Shown here piece after piece: positions 11,953 to 24,255 of a DNA stretch of 64,000 nt. The notes below the pieces were generated by a model, which saw only the letters and a list, made by a program, of their open reading frames with translations, was not told the DNA's origin and made no database searches. Origin of the DNA: Homarus americanus (Eukaryota > Arthropoda > Malacostraca > Decapoda > Nephropidae); NCBI RefSeq assembly GCF_018991925.1, contig NW_024744462.1:226001-290000 (forward strand). The letters run 5' to 3'. Position numbers and translations under genes: made by a program. Position 1 is the stretch's first letter. Each line of letters begins with the position of its first letter.

Positions 11953-12370
11953 TCATAGAAATATTGATGCAACTCGTTTATTGCAACAATTATAATAAGC
12001 TCATTGATTTTATTGCAACCTAATTACTAATAGATTATGATGATACTAATTATATATAGATAATTATAATCACCACTTAAACAACAATTTGATCTTCATT
12101 TACAATAGACATTTAAATCCCAAATTCCCAAGTTCTAAATCTTTAAACTTTTAAGAACATATAAAAAAAAGCAGCTCGAGTTTCATACAAGTAAAACAAA
12201 GTAAGTCAAAGTCTTACGGGGAAAGTTTATTTGATTTTAGTGAAAGTAAGTGAAAGTTCAGGGTCAAAGAGTCGATACTGTGCTTTCATTGGGAATTTCC
12301 TCCTGTTAAAAGGGTTTATTTTCTCTTCATGGTAATAAAATTCTAATGTGTGAGGAGAGTTTGTCATGGA
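11953..12370. other. AT-rich spacer
   Basis: Nothing recognised. Confidence 0.4.
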
Positions 12371-12660
12371 GACGAGACATAATATGTATGAAAAGAGAGA
12401 CAGAGAGAGGAGAGATGGACAGATAGACAGAGAGACAGAGACAGATACATCAAGAGACAGACAGACATATTGACAGAAAAAGAAATCCAGACACAGAAAA
12501 TACACAAACTTAAGAATCAGATGAAGACAGACATACGAAGACATACACAAACAGACACAAACAGACATAGATTGATAGACACACACACAGACAGACACAG
12601 ACACAAACAGAAACAGACCTTCAAAGACAAACACAGACAGACAGACAAACAGAGGCGAGT
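12371..12660. repeat. Degenerate (AGAC)n/(ACAG)n tract
   Basis: GACAGACA-type tetranucleotides with frequent substitutions. The Cys/Val/Ser frames on the minus strand are artefacts. Confidence 0.85.
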
Positions 12661-13545
12661 GCTAGAGGCGACGGTGGCTGGTTGGTGGATGATGGATGGA
12701 TGACGTGAGGGGGATAGTGTTCCTTGACGCAGGGACATCCAGTCACTAACGGAGGATAGGAGGGCGTGATGGGATAGAGGGAAGGGATGGAGGATAGAAG
12801 AGAGTAGAAGGGAAGGATAATGGTGGGATAGAATGAAAGGATACGGGTGGGATGGGAGTAGGGTTAGTTTTTGGGATAGGACGGAGGGATGGTGGTGGGT
12901 TGGGAGGGATAGTTGTGGGTTGGGAGGGAGGGGTAGTTATGGGATAGGGGAGAGAAGAATAGTATACCACGGGTTAAAAATGTATCGTGGAACAGGAAAG
13001 GTCAGTCCAGGGATTGAGGGATAGTGGATAGTTCAAGAGATCCAGAAATGATCCACCGTGGGATAATTCTCCGTGACGTAGAGATGGAAGGAAAGGAAGT
13101 AATGGACGGAAGGAATAGACAGGAAAGAAGGAGGATAGGACCGGGGAGACGGTGGGAGGGTGGATGGGAGAGAGGGACAGAGGATAGATGACTAGGTGTG
13201 TTGATGTATTGACACACGGAGGGAATGAAGATGAGAGGCATGGATACGAGAAGGTAGACGGAAGACGAAAATAAGGAGAAACAGACAGGAGAGAGAAATA
13301 GAATGGACGGAAGAGAGGGATAGTAAGTATAGGTTGTGGAAAGTATTGGGAGTGACGCAAAGTATTGGGAGTGACGCAGGGAGCGATAGAACTGGCAGGA
13401 AACAATGCGGAATGGACGGAAAAGAAGAACGATGGACCCAGCGAGACGGGGAGAGGGTAGACAGGAGGGAGAGAGGGGTAGCGTGTAGGTGACGGGATGC
13501 TGAGGTAGTGACGCGGAGAATACCACCAGCCAGTTGATCGATCCA
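12661..13545. other. Purine-rich spacer (GGATAG/GGAAGG)
   Basis: Degenerate GGGATGGA/GGATAG repeats. Includes a 19-bp direct repeat containing AAAGTATTGGGAGTGACGCA near 13339 and 13358. No credible coding sequence. Confidence 0.6.
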
Positions 13546-13575
13546 TCACCTCTTGCCAGTAGCAGTTCCTGACAC

Positions 13576-14056
13576 GTCCTCCTGTCACCCCGGGGTAGTG
13601 TCCTCCTGTCACCCCGGGGTAGTGTCCTCCTGTCACCCCGGGGTAGTGTCCTCCTGTCACCCCGGGGTAGTGTCCTCCTGTCACCCCGGGGTAGTGTCCT
13701 CCTGTCACCCCGGGGTAGTGTCCTCCTGTCACCCCGGGGTAGTGTCCTCCTGTCACCCCGGGGTAGTGCTCCTGTCACCCCGGGGTGGTGTCCTCCTGTC
13801 ACCCCGGGGTAGTGTCCTCCTGTCACCCCGGGTAGTGTCCTCTGTCACCCCGGGGTAGTGTCCTCCTGTCCCCCCACAGTGTCCCTCCCTGTCCCCCTGG
13901 GTGGTGTCCTCCTGTCACCCCTGGGTAATGCCTCCTGTCACCCAGGGTAGTGTACCTCCTGTCACCCCGGGTAGTGTGCCTCCTGTCACCCCGGGGTAGT
14001 GTCCTTCTGTCACCCCGGGTAGTATCCCTGTCACCCAGGGTAGTGTCCTGTGTCAT
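13576..14056. repeat. 24-bp GC-rich minisatellite with CCCCGGGG core
   Basis: The unit contains CTGTCACCCCGGGGTAGTGT and is near-perfect for about nine copies on the left. It becomes progressively diverged and indel-rich toward 14056. The core is palindromic and contains SmaI-type CCCGGG. Because 24 is a multiple of three, long artefactual frames (Gly-Gly-His-Tyr-Pro-Gly type) arise on both strands. Confidence 0.95.
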
Positions 14057-14089
14057 TGAATTTTCCGAACATATTTCACCTGAAGATTA

Positions 14090-14114
14090 ACCACCCTAAC
14101 CTAACCTAACCTAA
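14090..14114 (-). repeat. CCTAA telomere-like block
   Basis: CCCTAACCTAACCTAACC. A short interstitial copy of the arthropod telomere repeat. Confidence 0.85.
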
Positions 14115-14473
14115 CTCAGTAACCCCCCCTTGTCCTTTGGTAACGGCAGGTTGAGTTAAAATCATCAGGTAAAATAAACTTGGGTGTCTAATCTTCATAT
14201 GATGCAAAAACATATCTAAAATCGGAATATCGGTCAACTATTCAATATTTATGAGCGTGCCGATTTCGAGCGTAATCGGACCACATTTTAAGGGTCGTTT
14301 GGCCGATTACAAGACATTGGATGGTTCTTATCTTTGACTTGGCCCCTTCCCAGCCCCCTGCTTATTTCAAATAAAGATTAAAGGAATTTTTTTTACGGAT
14401 TATAACACGTATTTTTGTTTCGTGTATTTTATTTCTTTACGTTATATGACACGATGCGATTTTGTTTTTTGGG
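14115..14473. other. Unannotated spacer
   Basis: Unique sequence in which CTAATCTTCAT, also present near 4726 and 18538, recurs after a CCTAA block. Nothing else recognised. Confidence 0.4.
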
Positions 14474-14585
<112 letters not shown>

Positions 14586-14679
14586 TATTAATTATTTATT
14601 CATCGATGTCACTTTTATTTACATTTATTATATATTTACTGTACGTCAGCGAAGAACCTCCCGTGTGACCGAATATATT

Positions 14680-14725
<46 letters not shown>

Positions 14726-14907
14726 GATAGGAACAAAGAGAGAGAGATTAGATATACGAAGAGAAAGAAAGATTTGATAGTGACAAAGAGAAAGAGAGAG
14801 AGTGAGAGAGATCGGTACACTGGTCATTATACCTTTGTCACCCGTCACTTTGAACTGGTATTAGTCACACCAGAGAGAAAATTGATTGAAAATATAATTC
14901 CATATGA

Positions 14908-14968
<61 letters not shown>
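14680..14968. repeat. (GA)n cluster
   Basis: GA runs at about 14680-14723 and 14907-14968 with GA-rich degenerate sequence between. Confidence 0.9.
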
Positions 14969-14970
<2 letters not shown>

Positions 14971-15714
14971 GTATCTTTGTATTGAAGAATTAAACTGTTT
15001 ACACGTTATAAACTGTACTTTCACACAATACAGTACAGTAAACACACTCCTGTACTAACACTCGTGTACTGTATACAGACAAGTGCCAAACACACAAACA
15101 CACACATATAAATGCATGTGTGTTTGTGCATAAGTTCGTATTCAAATGTGTTCACGTGTAGGTGTATCGGGGAAGAATCTTTAATTTTGGCAGTATTTTT
15201 GGAACCTAGTGTGGGTGTGTGTGCGTGTGTGCTGGTCCATCTAAATAATCCTTTCAGATAACGTTTTTAAGACCACTGCCATTTATACAGTACAGTATAT
15301 TGATTTTGTTGTACAGTATAGTGGAATCCAACCGTACAACAGTATTTACTTTGATTACGTCACTTGGACTGATCCGCGTTGCCTGGCGTATGAGGAAAGC
15401 TTTTTTTTTATTACCCTGTGTACCTTTTAAGTATGTCTGTTAATTACGTATTTAATGGAGTTCCTTGTTATCCAGAAATATGTAATTATTTTAAGAGTTT
15501 TATCTTATTATAAATTAATTATACAGTATGTCATTATTCTCGTTAGGATCATTGTCATTCTGTCATGCATAACATTTAGACCGTATTAAAAAGATATTTT
15601 TTTTTTATTATCGTGTACCAATGTAGATAATTCAGAACCAAACTAAGCGTGTGTAACTGAAAACTAATTATAAACATTAGAAAATAAATTGGACATAAAG
15701 TCAAGTATATACAG

Positions 15715-15715
<1 letters not shown>
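14969..15715. other. AT-rich spacer
   Basis: Contains several TACAGTA motifs (for example near 15030 and 15290) and a degenerate CACACA/TGTGT stretch at about 15090-15230. No gene recognised. Confidence 0.5.

Positions 15716-15769
<54 letters not shown>
15716..15769. repeat. (TA)n(TG)n compound microsatellite
   Basis: A TA run is followed directly by a TG run. A further short TG run lies at 15941-15962. Confidence 0.95.
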
Positions 15770-15772
<3 letters not shown>

Positions 15773-16027
15773 GACAATATTAATAAAAAACAAATGAAAA
15801 TAAACTCGTCTTACAATTACAAACTGTGGAATATCCCAGTTTAAAATAATGCTTCTTAACTCCCTAAATAATCTAATAACTCAGGTCGAAAAATTAAGAA
15901 ATGAAACACGTACTGAGGGAGAAACGTTGAATATAATACTGTGTGTGTGTGTGTGTGTGTGTGAAGAAATTATTGTGGTCTTTGTCGCTTTGATCTTCGA
16001 GAGCATTTGCTTGTGATGAATGCAGGA

Positions 16028-16053
16028 TCTCTCTCTCTCTCTCTCTCTCTCTC
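16028..16053. repeat. (CT)n microsatellite
   Basis: Short CT run. Confidence 0.9.
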
Positions 16054-16253
16054 GTGCAGATAAAAGAAAGCTTGAAAATAAACGGTTAATGTTCTCTGTG
16101 GGTGAGAGCTTATTAAAACTGCTGCAACAGTTTAAATGTCAAAGCATCACCAGACACCAAAGTGTTTATTGTCCAGCAAAATACCGAATATTTCCACCTT
16201 TACAAACCAGATTGTTTGTCCTGTGCATGACGAAGTAGAATGTATATATAAAT

Positions 16254-16410
16254 ACGAAAGTTTCTCTACTTGTTAACCAATAAGAAGACTGAAAACATCA
16301 TTTATCAACCAATCAGTATTCGGTTGGCAGTAAAACCTTATAGGGATCCTGACCAATCAGTGATCTTCAACTGTCGTGAGGGAAGACAAACGCATGCGCA
16401 GTTTGTTTTG
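16254..16410. promoter_or_regulatory. Promoter-like cluster: three CCAAT boxes and an NRF-1-like site
   Basis: CCAAT occurs near 16278, 16310 and 16353 and ATTCGGTTGG near 16319. These are followed by CGCATGCGCAG (about 16390-16400), which fits the palindromic NRF-1 consensus. This combination is typical of TATA-less housekeeping promoters. The only downstream frame (16632-16832, plus, 66 codons, basic) has no recognisable family, so the transcript, if any, is unknown. Confidence 0.4.
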
Positions 16411-17077
16411 TTTACATAAAATTTATCCACGGCGAAGTAATTCTCTCAACCTGCGTAAACTCGCAACTTGAGGGAAAGATAAGTGGATTGCATATTTTTT
16501 TCATTATATATTTTGAAATATGATACTGATAGAATATTAATGTATAACTATTTTTCTTGAACAGGTTATGGTAGCGTTAGTAGATAGGTGACTCATACTA
16601 ACTTAATTACAACAGCCTACCAACACAAACTGTGGAATCAGGAATGGTACTGACCCTCAAAATGACCCCTAGACAAGACTATCAAAAACAACGAAGATCA
16701 CTGGCCTTCTTCTGTCGGTATGGGTTAAATAAGATATGTAAATATGACACACCAAATTTTAACACTAGTAGGATTCGCTGCACCTGTAATGATGTTTCTC
16801 TATTACGGTATGAATACATTGATATAACATAACAGGTAAGGTGGGATGATAAAGGAATTACCCAGATATTCTCCCAGATCTCCTTAAAGTCAGTAAATTA
16901 ACGAAATATACTTTTTTCCCTCCACACTCACCATTTATCCAAATTCTTTCCAAACTGAACAGACCTAACCTAACCTAATCAAACCTAACCTAACCCATAT
17001 ATATTATTTTACACTCCACACCTCCATCCAAGATGCTTGAGTCCCTCCTACTTCCTCGTGTGTTATCTGTCATCTGC

Positions 17078-17081
<4 letters not shown>
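16411..17081. other. Spacer with a CCTAA block at about 16963-17000
   Basis: ACCTAACCTAACCTAATCAAACC is an interstitial telomere-like block. A 66-codon plus-strand frame at 16632 has no motif that I recognise, and I do not call it a gene. Confidence 0.5.

Positions 17082-17134
<53 letters not shown>
17082..17134. repeat. (CT)n microsatellite
   Basis: Pure CT run. Confidence 0.95.
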
Positions 17135-17137
<3 letters not shown>

Positions 17138-17417
17138 GTGTGTGGGGGGGAGGCGGATCAAGGAGTACATAAACCTCAGAGGATAATACAAGACAAGTTT
17201 AGAAATACCACGAGGAAATAGAAAAAAATTAGAAATATCCATTAATATAAAGAAGAGGAATATAATGCGGAAGAAAGGAGGAAGGTAAGTGTAGAGAGTG
17301 TGCAAGGAATGTGTAGAGATGTGTCAGGAAAAAAACAATTTCAATTCTCGTTTGAGGATCTTTGGTGTGTGCCGACGTACCTAAAAGTGAGACAAAGGTT
17401 TGGTGTAGCTGCCAGGC

Positions 17418-17419
<2 letters not shown>

Positions 17420-17472
<53 letters not shown>
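17420..17472. repeat. (CT)n microsatellite
   Basis: Pure CT run. The 285 bp between the two runs hold nothing recognisable. Confidence 0.95.
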
Positions 17473-17475
<3 letters not shown>

Positions 17476-17629
17476 TTGTTTATAAGCAGTCTCACACGTT
17501 TTGTTTACAACTGTTTACCTTCGGGGGATTCTAGGTGAGGGGAGATGAGGAGGTGAGGGAGGAAATGCCGCTTGCTAACAGGCTTGTTTTACCTCCTGCT
17601 GTGTCCCCCCCCCCCTCCTCCTCTACCTT

Positions 17630-17925
17630 GCTCATTACCACTACCACCTTCCTCACTACCACACCACCACCATCTGTTGTCACTACCACCACCCACCACT
17701 TAAACTACCACAAACTATCATCATCATCAATAGTTACCACCATCAATAATCATATAACTACCACCATCACTACCACCTTCACCACTACTACCACCATCAC
17801 TACCACCTTCACCCACTACCACATCACTACCTTCACCACTACTACCACCATCACTACCACCTTCACCACTACTACCACCATCACTACCACCTTCACCACT
17901 ACTACCACCATCACCATTACCTAAA
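17630..17925. repeat. (ACC)/(ATC)/(ACT) compound trinucleotide repeat
   Basis: Imperfect triplets with a higher-order unit of about 33 bp (CACTACTACCACCATCACTA...) repeated at about 17780-17910. Thr/Ile-rich and Gly/Ser-rich frames are artefacts. Confidence 0.9.
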
Positions 17926-18037
17926 CAACCTACATTCACCACCACCACCGCAAAACCCTTCCTGCCTTCCTCCCTTCTCCGGCGTCTCCTTCCGTATAGA
18001 TGAGACTCGTGGTGGTGGGGAGACCCTGCAACCCAGT

Positions 18038-18038
<1 letters not shown>

Positions 18039-18092
<54 letters not shown>
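18039..18092. repeat. (CA)n microsatellite
   Basis: Pure CA run. Confidence 0.95.
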
Positions 18093-18096
<4 letters not shown>

Positions 18097-18416
18097 ACCT
18101 TTCCCGTTCATGATTATAATTACTATCCGATTAAAAACTACCTGTGGTGATAATTATCTTACCTCTAATAACCTGAGACGATTGATAATAGGATAGTCTT
18201 ATTAATGATATCAAACTAAGACAATTTAATTTTTTTTAACTAGAATATCAAACACGTAAAATACTCGACTGATAATAGAATATTGTCGTAAGTGTAATAT
18301 CAAATACTAAGATAATTTAAATGGTAAATTGTCTTAACTAGAGTAGCCAAGTATTGTATTGTTGTTCCTTGTATTGTCGGAGTCTTATCAATAGAACGAT
18401 AGGTGAAATGAACCAC
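18093..18416. other. AT-rich spacer with weak internal repetition
   Basis: GATAATAGGATAGT and GATAATAGAATATT recur with TATCAAAC..TAAGA(C/T)AATTTAA at about 60-120 bp spacing, suggesting a very old tandem repeat. Confidence 0.5.
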
Positions 18417-18493
18417 TCTAACCTAACCTAACCTAACCTAACCAAACCTAACCAAACCAAACCTAACCTAACCTAACCAAACCTAACCTAACC
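18417..18493 (-). repeat. CCTAA telomere-like block, about 75 bp
   Basis: CTAACCTAACCTAACC with CCAAACC variants. It is one of the two longest interstitial blocks in the window (the other is at 51653-51746). Confidence 0.9.
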
Positions 18494-19015
18494 ACCCCCA
18501 GGTAGTGTTTGATCATTAGGTGAAATAAACCTACTCTAATCTTCAATTGATCCGAAAATACGTTAGTCATCACAAATATAAGTTAATAAAGCTTCATCTG
18601 CCTTCTATGACCAAAACTTCGTCACGCTTCTAGTCACTAAGAGCTCATTGTGGATTGAATAGCCATACGTGACACCTTCCCTACTAGCAACTAGCTTTTC
18701 AAAAAATATAAAATAAAGTTTGTCTGAAGAGCTAATTATTCTAAGTGTTTCTCTGCCATGATTGGTTGACCAGTGGAAGATGTCAAGACTAATGATTATT
18801 TGTTACGTAAACAAAAGCTTGAGTGATGTTCGGATGACTGACTCTGGCTTGTGCTTCGTTACCTGCAGCAGTAATAATAATAATAATATTAATAATAATG
18901 ATAAAGTAATAGAATTTATGATAATTTAAAAATACATCCAACACAGATTTCAAATACAATGAGACACCAGATATGGGATTTTTTTTCTTTAATAATTATA
19001 AGGTAATATTTTAAC
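18494..19015. other. AT-rich spacer
   Basis: ATTGGTTGACC and similar CCAAT-type motifs occur near 18760. A short AAT run at about 18872-18900. No gene. Confidence 0.4.
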
Positions 19016-19142
19016 GCCTCGATACCAGCTTTCCTTTGAACACCTCCCCTCATACCAGCTGTCCCTTGAACACCTCCCCTCATACCAGCTGTCCCTTGAA
19101 CACCTCCCCCCTCATACCAGCTGTCCCCTAAGCACTGCCCCT
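19016..19142. repeat. 30-bp tandem repeat, four copies
   Basis: The unit contains CATACCAGCTGTCCCTTGAA. The copies become less similar at the ends. Confidence 0.9.
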
Positions 19143-19690
19143 GTTAAACCGGGATATTCATGTGTTGTTGTTTTTTCTTTCTTTTAAAATATAATAGAGA
19201 AAACGAGGTAAAGGGGGGAAAGAGAGTAATGAATAGCGAGAGATGGTGAATTAGAGGGAGGAAGAGAGAAAGAGATGAATGAGGGGATAAAAGTAAATAT
19301 ATATAGAGAGAGGGAGGTCAGTGTGAGATAGAAAGGAACAGAAAGAGAAACAGTAATGGAAGGAAAGAGAGAGAGAGAGAGAGGGAGAACATGATTAAGG
19401 TGATAAATATAATTGGGTCTTAAAACTCGTCCCCTGATTGGACTATAGAAATGAAAGGGGTATGGTGATTGGTTGAGATGACGACCTGATGATGATGGTG
19501 ATAATATTGATAATAAAGATGATGATAGCGATATTTTAATTTAGATTTTGTTCATTTGTTCGCCATCCTCTCGTTGACTCTAGTATCACTGATCATTAGT
19601 TAAACTTCCCAGAAATACTTACTGTTCGTTTAGTCTAGTCGTAAAAGGTGTTTACAGGTATACATATATTTCACACTTTGGTACTACAGA
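19143..19690. other. Spacer with GA-rich and GAT-rich parts
   Basis: Degenerate GA tract at about 19195-19385 and GATGAT tract at about 19480-19535. ATTGG motifs near 19436 and 19470. No gene. Confidence 0.5.
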
Positions 19691-19692
19691 GC

Positions 19693-19768
<76 letters not shown>

Positions 19769-19770
19769 GA
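19691..19770. repeat. (AAT)n microsatellite
   Basis: Pure AAT run. Confidence 0.97.
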
Positions 19771-20190
19771 GTAATAAAAGTAGTAATAATAATATGCCTT
19801 CTTTGGCATTTACACTAAAACGTTTGTCTCATTACATACACGTTAGCAGAAAAAAACATAAATATATAACCTTCAATAAACCGTAAACACAACAACTACC
19901 GCCTCAATCGGTGAATTAAAAACAAACCCTAAAAGAACAGTATCTGATTTGACCAGAAAGAAACCACAGTCGCTCATGTCCGCTCCTGCTAATATCAGAC
20001 AAAGTTCAGTGATTGTTTTTGTTAGTTCGTAGAATCGTGTTGGCTACTTGCAGTCCTTTAAGTTTCACGCTTGAGTATTTCTTTTACTACTGGAGTTACT
20101 GGTTAGTCATTAGAGTATGAGTTTCTGAATATCCCGAAGGAAACAAATTATAATAATGTTAACGTGGTGACCCTAATGTAAACCTTTACC
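19771..20190. other. Unannotated spacer
   Basis: Nothing recognised. Confidence 0.4.
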
Positions 20191-20421
20191 ATATAACACT
20201 AATAACACTAATAATAATAGTATGAACAGTAATAGTAATACTAATAATAATGTGAATATTATTAAATTTAGTATTAATAATAATATTAATCAATATAATT
20301 ATAATAATGAAAATAAAACTAATATAATATTGATAATAATAATAACAATAATAATGCTAATAATGATTAATGATATAATAATTATCATCATTATCATTAT
20401 TAGCAGTAATGATAGTAGTTA

Positions 20422-20499
<78 letters not shown>

Positions 20500-20500
20500 C
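20191..20500. repeat. Degenerate (AAT) tract then pure (TTA)n
   Basis: Interrupted AAT/ATA triplets up to about 20420, then a pure TTA run at 20424-20500. The Asn/Ile-rich frame through it is an artefact. Confidence 0.9.
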
Positions 20501-21068
20501 ATAGAATTAAAGAAAATGTGAGAACACCACCAAACCATAAAGCAAACTACAATAATATTGAATATATAATTTTCATACATACAGTACTCAGACACTTTTC
20601 ACCACTACTCTTTATACAAGTTCTGTCCACACGCCAACTACATGAGTCATAGCCTACTTGAGTGTCTAGTTTACTCACAAACATCTAATCCCTCTCTCAG
20701 ATGATCATTAACTGTTATGCACTAATATAAACAGTTACGTTTACGCGCACAGTCAGCCCTTGATGCAGTGATAGGCGTATATTATAGTTAGCTCGCGAGT
20801 TTAATGGTGGCAGATGTGTGGCATGTTCTTGTCACCAGGAAGTCGGGAGAACATATTTAAGTAGATGTTGCCTTTAGTTTCTAAGCTACACACAGTTTCT
20901 ATTATACCAATACCTATTTTGGGTGTAGAAACAAATATATTTACACTTTACTGAAGGGTAGTAGCGTGGACGTATCATGTTAGGTGTTAACACAGCTCAG
21001 AGGTCAGGAAAAATTACCTTGTTTTTTTATGGGTCTGGGGTGTAAACACGACCCGTTCACTCGTACGT
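20501..21068. other. 3' flank of InaF-2
   Basis: Unique AT-rich sequence downstream of the minus-strand gene. No convincing poly(A) signal or other gene was assigned. Confidence 0.4.
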
Positions 21069-21449
21069 TCAGGCTGGGGACTGAGCCAGTATGTTGGTTA
21101 CGTTGATCTCACTGTACTTAGGTGTAAGCGATACTGACGGTGGGTACTTACCGAGTGAGAAGGGAAGAGAGTTAAGCGAGGGGGAATTATCTTCGACGTT
21201 CTGATTATTTCTATTACCCATCCCCCCACTCTTGATTTTGGGCGGGTATTTTATCTGGGGGTCCCACAGAAACACGTAGTACAAGGACAAGATTATCGCC
21301 GCCATGGACACTGAGATGATGTAAGCTATCACTGTCAGGAGGCGAATGATCTTCTTGTTTTGTTTTGGTTCGTATTTACTTTCCTTGCCCTCATCCGGGG
21401 TTCTGACTGGGGAAGATGCTTTTGTATCGTTTCCCAAGTTCACACTCAT
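21069..21449 (-). CDS. InaF-motif single-pass membrane protein (InaF-2)
   Basis: The start is the first ATG of the frame, at 21449 with A at -3. The same frame is open further upstream only from a GTG and through a Pro/Thr run. The product is 126 residues. An acidic/basic N-terminal segment ends in KQNKKIIR. One hydrophobic helix follows at about 37-61 (LLTVIAYIISVSMAAIILSL region), then YYVFLWDPQI. This is a textbook InaF motif and is closer to the vertebrate INAFM pattern than InaF-1 is. The C-terminal 60 residues are Asn/Ser/Pro-rich with no known domain. The family includes Drosophila TRP-channel accessory proteins; the channel partner here is inferred, not shown. It is a same-strand paralog of the gene at 4892-5338, with which it shares (L/V)TV(L/I)AY, LSLYY and WDPQI. 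Confidence 0.85.
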   Translation of the reverse strand: MSVNLGNDTKASSPVRTPDEGKESKYEPKQNKKIIRLLTVIAYIISVSMAAIILSLYYVFLWDPQIKYPPKIKSGGMGNRNNQNVEDNSPSLNSLPFSLGKYPPSVSLTPKYSEINVTNILAQSPA

Positions 21450-21690
21450 TATTTTGTAGAGTATGGTGGCGGTGGTGGTGGGCGGTGGTGGCGGTGGTGA
21501 TGGTGGCGATGGTTGAAGGCAGCCCACGCCACTATTAAGACGCCTCCAAGTCGGTGCTGGGTTAGACTTGTACTGGTAAACAATATCGCCTATGGCCGCG
21601 CGCTCTGACACTCCCGTTCACTCTCTCTCACACTCTCTATCTCACTCTCTCTCTCTGGCCCAGGACATGCGCCCTACGGCCCTCCACATC
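21450..21690 (-). promoter_or_regulatory. Probable 5'UTR/promoter of InaF-2
   Basis: This is the minus-strand flank of the ATG. It is GC-rich, contains a CCACCACCGCC run (about 21467-21505) and a CT/GA microsatellite (about 21620-21655), and has several CpG and CATGCGC motifs. The transcription start is not identified. Confidence 0.35.
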
Positions 21691-24255
21691 TCTCCCCTAA
21701 TTCAAGATTGATCGTAGCGTCAGTGGAGAATTTGCTGTAATATCGTTAATATGCGTATTTATTCGACTTTTATTTGGAAAAGTTAGTGTGAATGTGTGGA
21801 TAAATCGATGAATTCGTGTGAGCAGGATTATCGGACATGCGCGCTTGTGAGTAACCATCTGATCCCCGCCAGCAGACGATGCTCGCCACGTTCCCGCTTC
21901 CCGCGCAATGTCCACTAGTCACACGAGCTCTCCAAGTTTGTTATTTCTGATATCTTTATTTCTCATTAATTAGTGAGACAATTTTGGGGTAAATATGAAT
22001 ACTTACTGTGTGAATTTTGCAGATTATAATTCCAATGAACATATATTTGTTTGATACACCCTAATGCATTTGTTAGTGATGTATTATACAGTATACAATT
22101 ATACATAGTTTAATAGGGAGAGAATCGTATACCTATTAGTACATTTTGGCACATCTATCACTATGTATCTTTTGAATTACATTTTGACTCGATATAATTG
22201 TTTTCGAGGTAATGATATACCCAGTTCAACCGCTTCTGGAATACATAATATTTTCAAAATTGTTTCTTAATATAATTTACTTTAACTTCCTTATTTAATT
22301 ATTATGTGAAATTTTACGAAATTATTCAAAATACTACTTTTATTATTACAGTTTGAAGTGCACAAATCCATAATCACACAAACTACATACTCTTACATAA
22401 ACACGCACAACTCTACAAACACACAGACATCTCACTCTTACAAATACATAAACAGCTCAAAGATATGAGCAAATAAGTCTTGAACAAACACACACAGCTC
22501 ACTCTTATAAGCAAAATTTCCTTCCAAATACTATACATAAACCAACACACAACTCATTCTTACAAACACACAAATACTTAGTTTAGTTATATTGTCAAGA
22601 TCATTTCTCGGTTTTTTTAGCATCATCATTAGATACACATACTTTTGTTTTTTCCACCAACTTTCGTAAATTGACGGTAGAAATTACAACGACAAAATCA
22701 CCACGAGTTAATTGGCTGTTGTAAACATTCGGTATTTTCAATTAATTCTTCAATCAATTTTGCTCTACATGAAACTAATAACAGATTAATTGAAATGAAA
22801 CTCGAGGTATATTGGCTACAGTACACTATATTGCGTAGTTTCATTAATACCTGTGTTTTAACCACTTGAATATGCTACGATTCTTTAACTCTACATCCAT
22901 AAAACTGGAGCCATATAGATACGATATGCATAAGCCATATTCTCGAAATGTTATCTCATGTTCCAGATAGTTGGTATTTTAACTCTTTTTGCTTGATGTG
23001 TTCATCCTATGCGGTGTTCTCGTGTATAAAAAAATAATTCATGGAAACGTAAACCTCAGAAATGGAAGATTTATTTATCAGTGTTCTAATAACTTGTCCA
23101 TTACAAAGAATTCGGGGGTCGGCTTCTGAGGAATTCGTACGTCAAATTTTCTTCGTACCTGGAGATGAAAGAATGCACCTAACTGGTTGACTTAAGCTAA
23201 ATCGTAAAAAATATAACATTTAAAATAATGCTATAATTATACTTGAACTTATAGCTTACCTAGATACGTTCACTCACCTTCAGTTCGGGTCCAAAATTAA
23301 CTATACCCTGAGAGTAATGTATTAAATAAATTATACTTCATTTTTGTAAGCTAGATCCATCTCTTCTATGAACTCTGCAACAGTTAATATTCTATTGTGG
23401 TGGACCCAAGTCATTCTTCCGGATATTGGTAAATTATTATTTTTTTCTAGAATTGGGATATTTCTAATCCGATGTGTTCCTATATCTTGGATCAATCAAA
23501 TGGAATGCATCTAATTGGATATGATTCAGTAAGCTCGTAGCGTAATCTTAAGCGTTAAAGTAGCCAGATAGGCTAAAGTTATGGATATTCAAATGAAACA
23601 AGACGGAGCACTGGTACTTAGTTCTCAAATATATAACATAAATGGGATATATTAGTGTGTTAAGACTCGTCGACAAATACTAAATTTAATTACTAGTATG
23701 CAACGTTACAAAATATTACTCAAGTGATGTTGTATAATAAGATGGTCTACTTACTGTCGATACGTGTGCTTACATTTTCTTATCCATGTTGAGGTGTTTG
23801 TATCCATAGAAAACGATCATTAAGCGATTATATGTGGGAAATTATTATATAATGGTTAACTTCTTCGTCACCTGTTTCCGAGCTGTTTGTAATTCAGATA
23901 ATATTCTGCTATTTTATGATTTTCTTGAGATAAATGTACATTATTTATCAGGTGCCTTCTAGAGAGCTTCAGCACTGGCTCAGCTATGCCAATATTGTTG
24001 TTGTTACTAACTTTGTATCATTTTTCGTAGCTGAATAAACTGTTTCGAATTTGATATCAATGTCAACATGTTCAGCATTTGTTCAAGTTGGAGTGCAAAA
24101 GTTCTGCTGGTCATAAATTTTCTTTTTTGTTCATGATCTTGTCGATTTTGTGTTATACGGTAGACGGTACAACCCCTCATGGGTCCCACAGTGTTGCAGG
24201 AGTAAAAAGTATAATCGCACCACCAAACACAATGTCAAAACCTGGTGGACGTCCA
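21691..24255. other. AT-rich intergenic region without dinucleotide arrays
   Basis: About 2.5 kb of low-GC unique sequence. A mild CACAAACACACA degeneracy occurs at about 22370-22570. No exon, transposon end or long tandem repeat recognised. It marks the left end of the microsatellite-poor compartment. Confidence 0.5.

Noticed and set aside
12974..13858. Frames of up to 274 codons encoding Gly-His-Tyr-Pro-Gly or Ser-Cys-His-Pro-Gly repeats
   Set aside because: They arise on both strands because the 24-bp unit is divisible by three. The non-repeat part is purine-tract translation.
16632..16832. Small basic protein of 66 residues
   Set aside because: No conserved motif, no splice framing and AT-rich codon use; kept only as a note beside the promoter-like cluster.
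21450..21611. Longer N terminus for InaF-2 including a poly-Pro/Thr run
   Set aside because: Begins at a GTG and is mainly CCACCACCGCC repeat; first ATG is at 21449.
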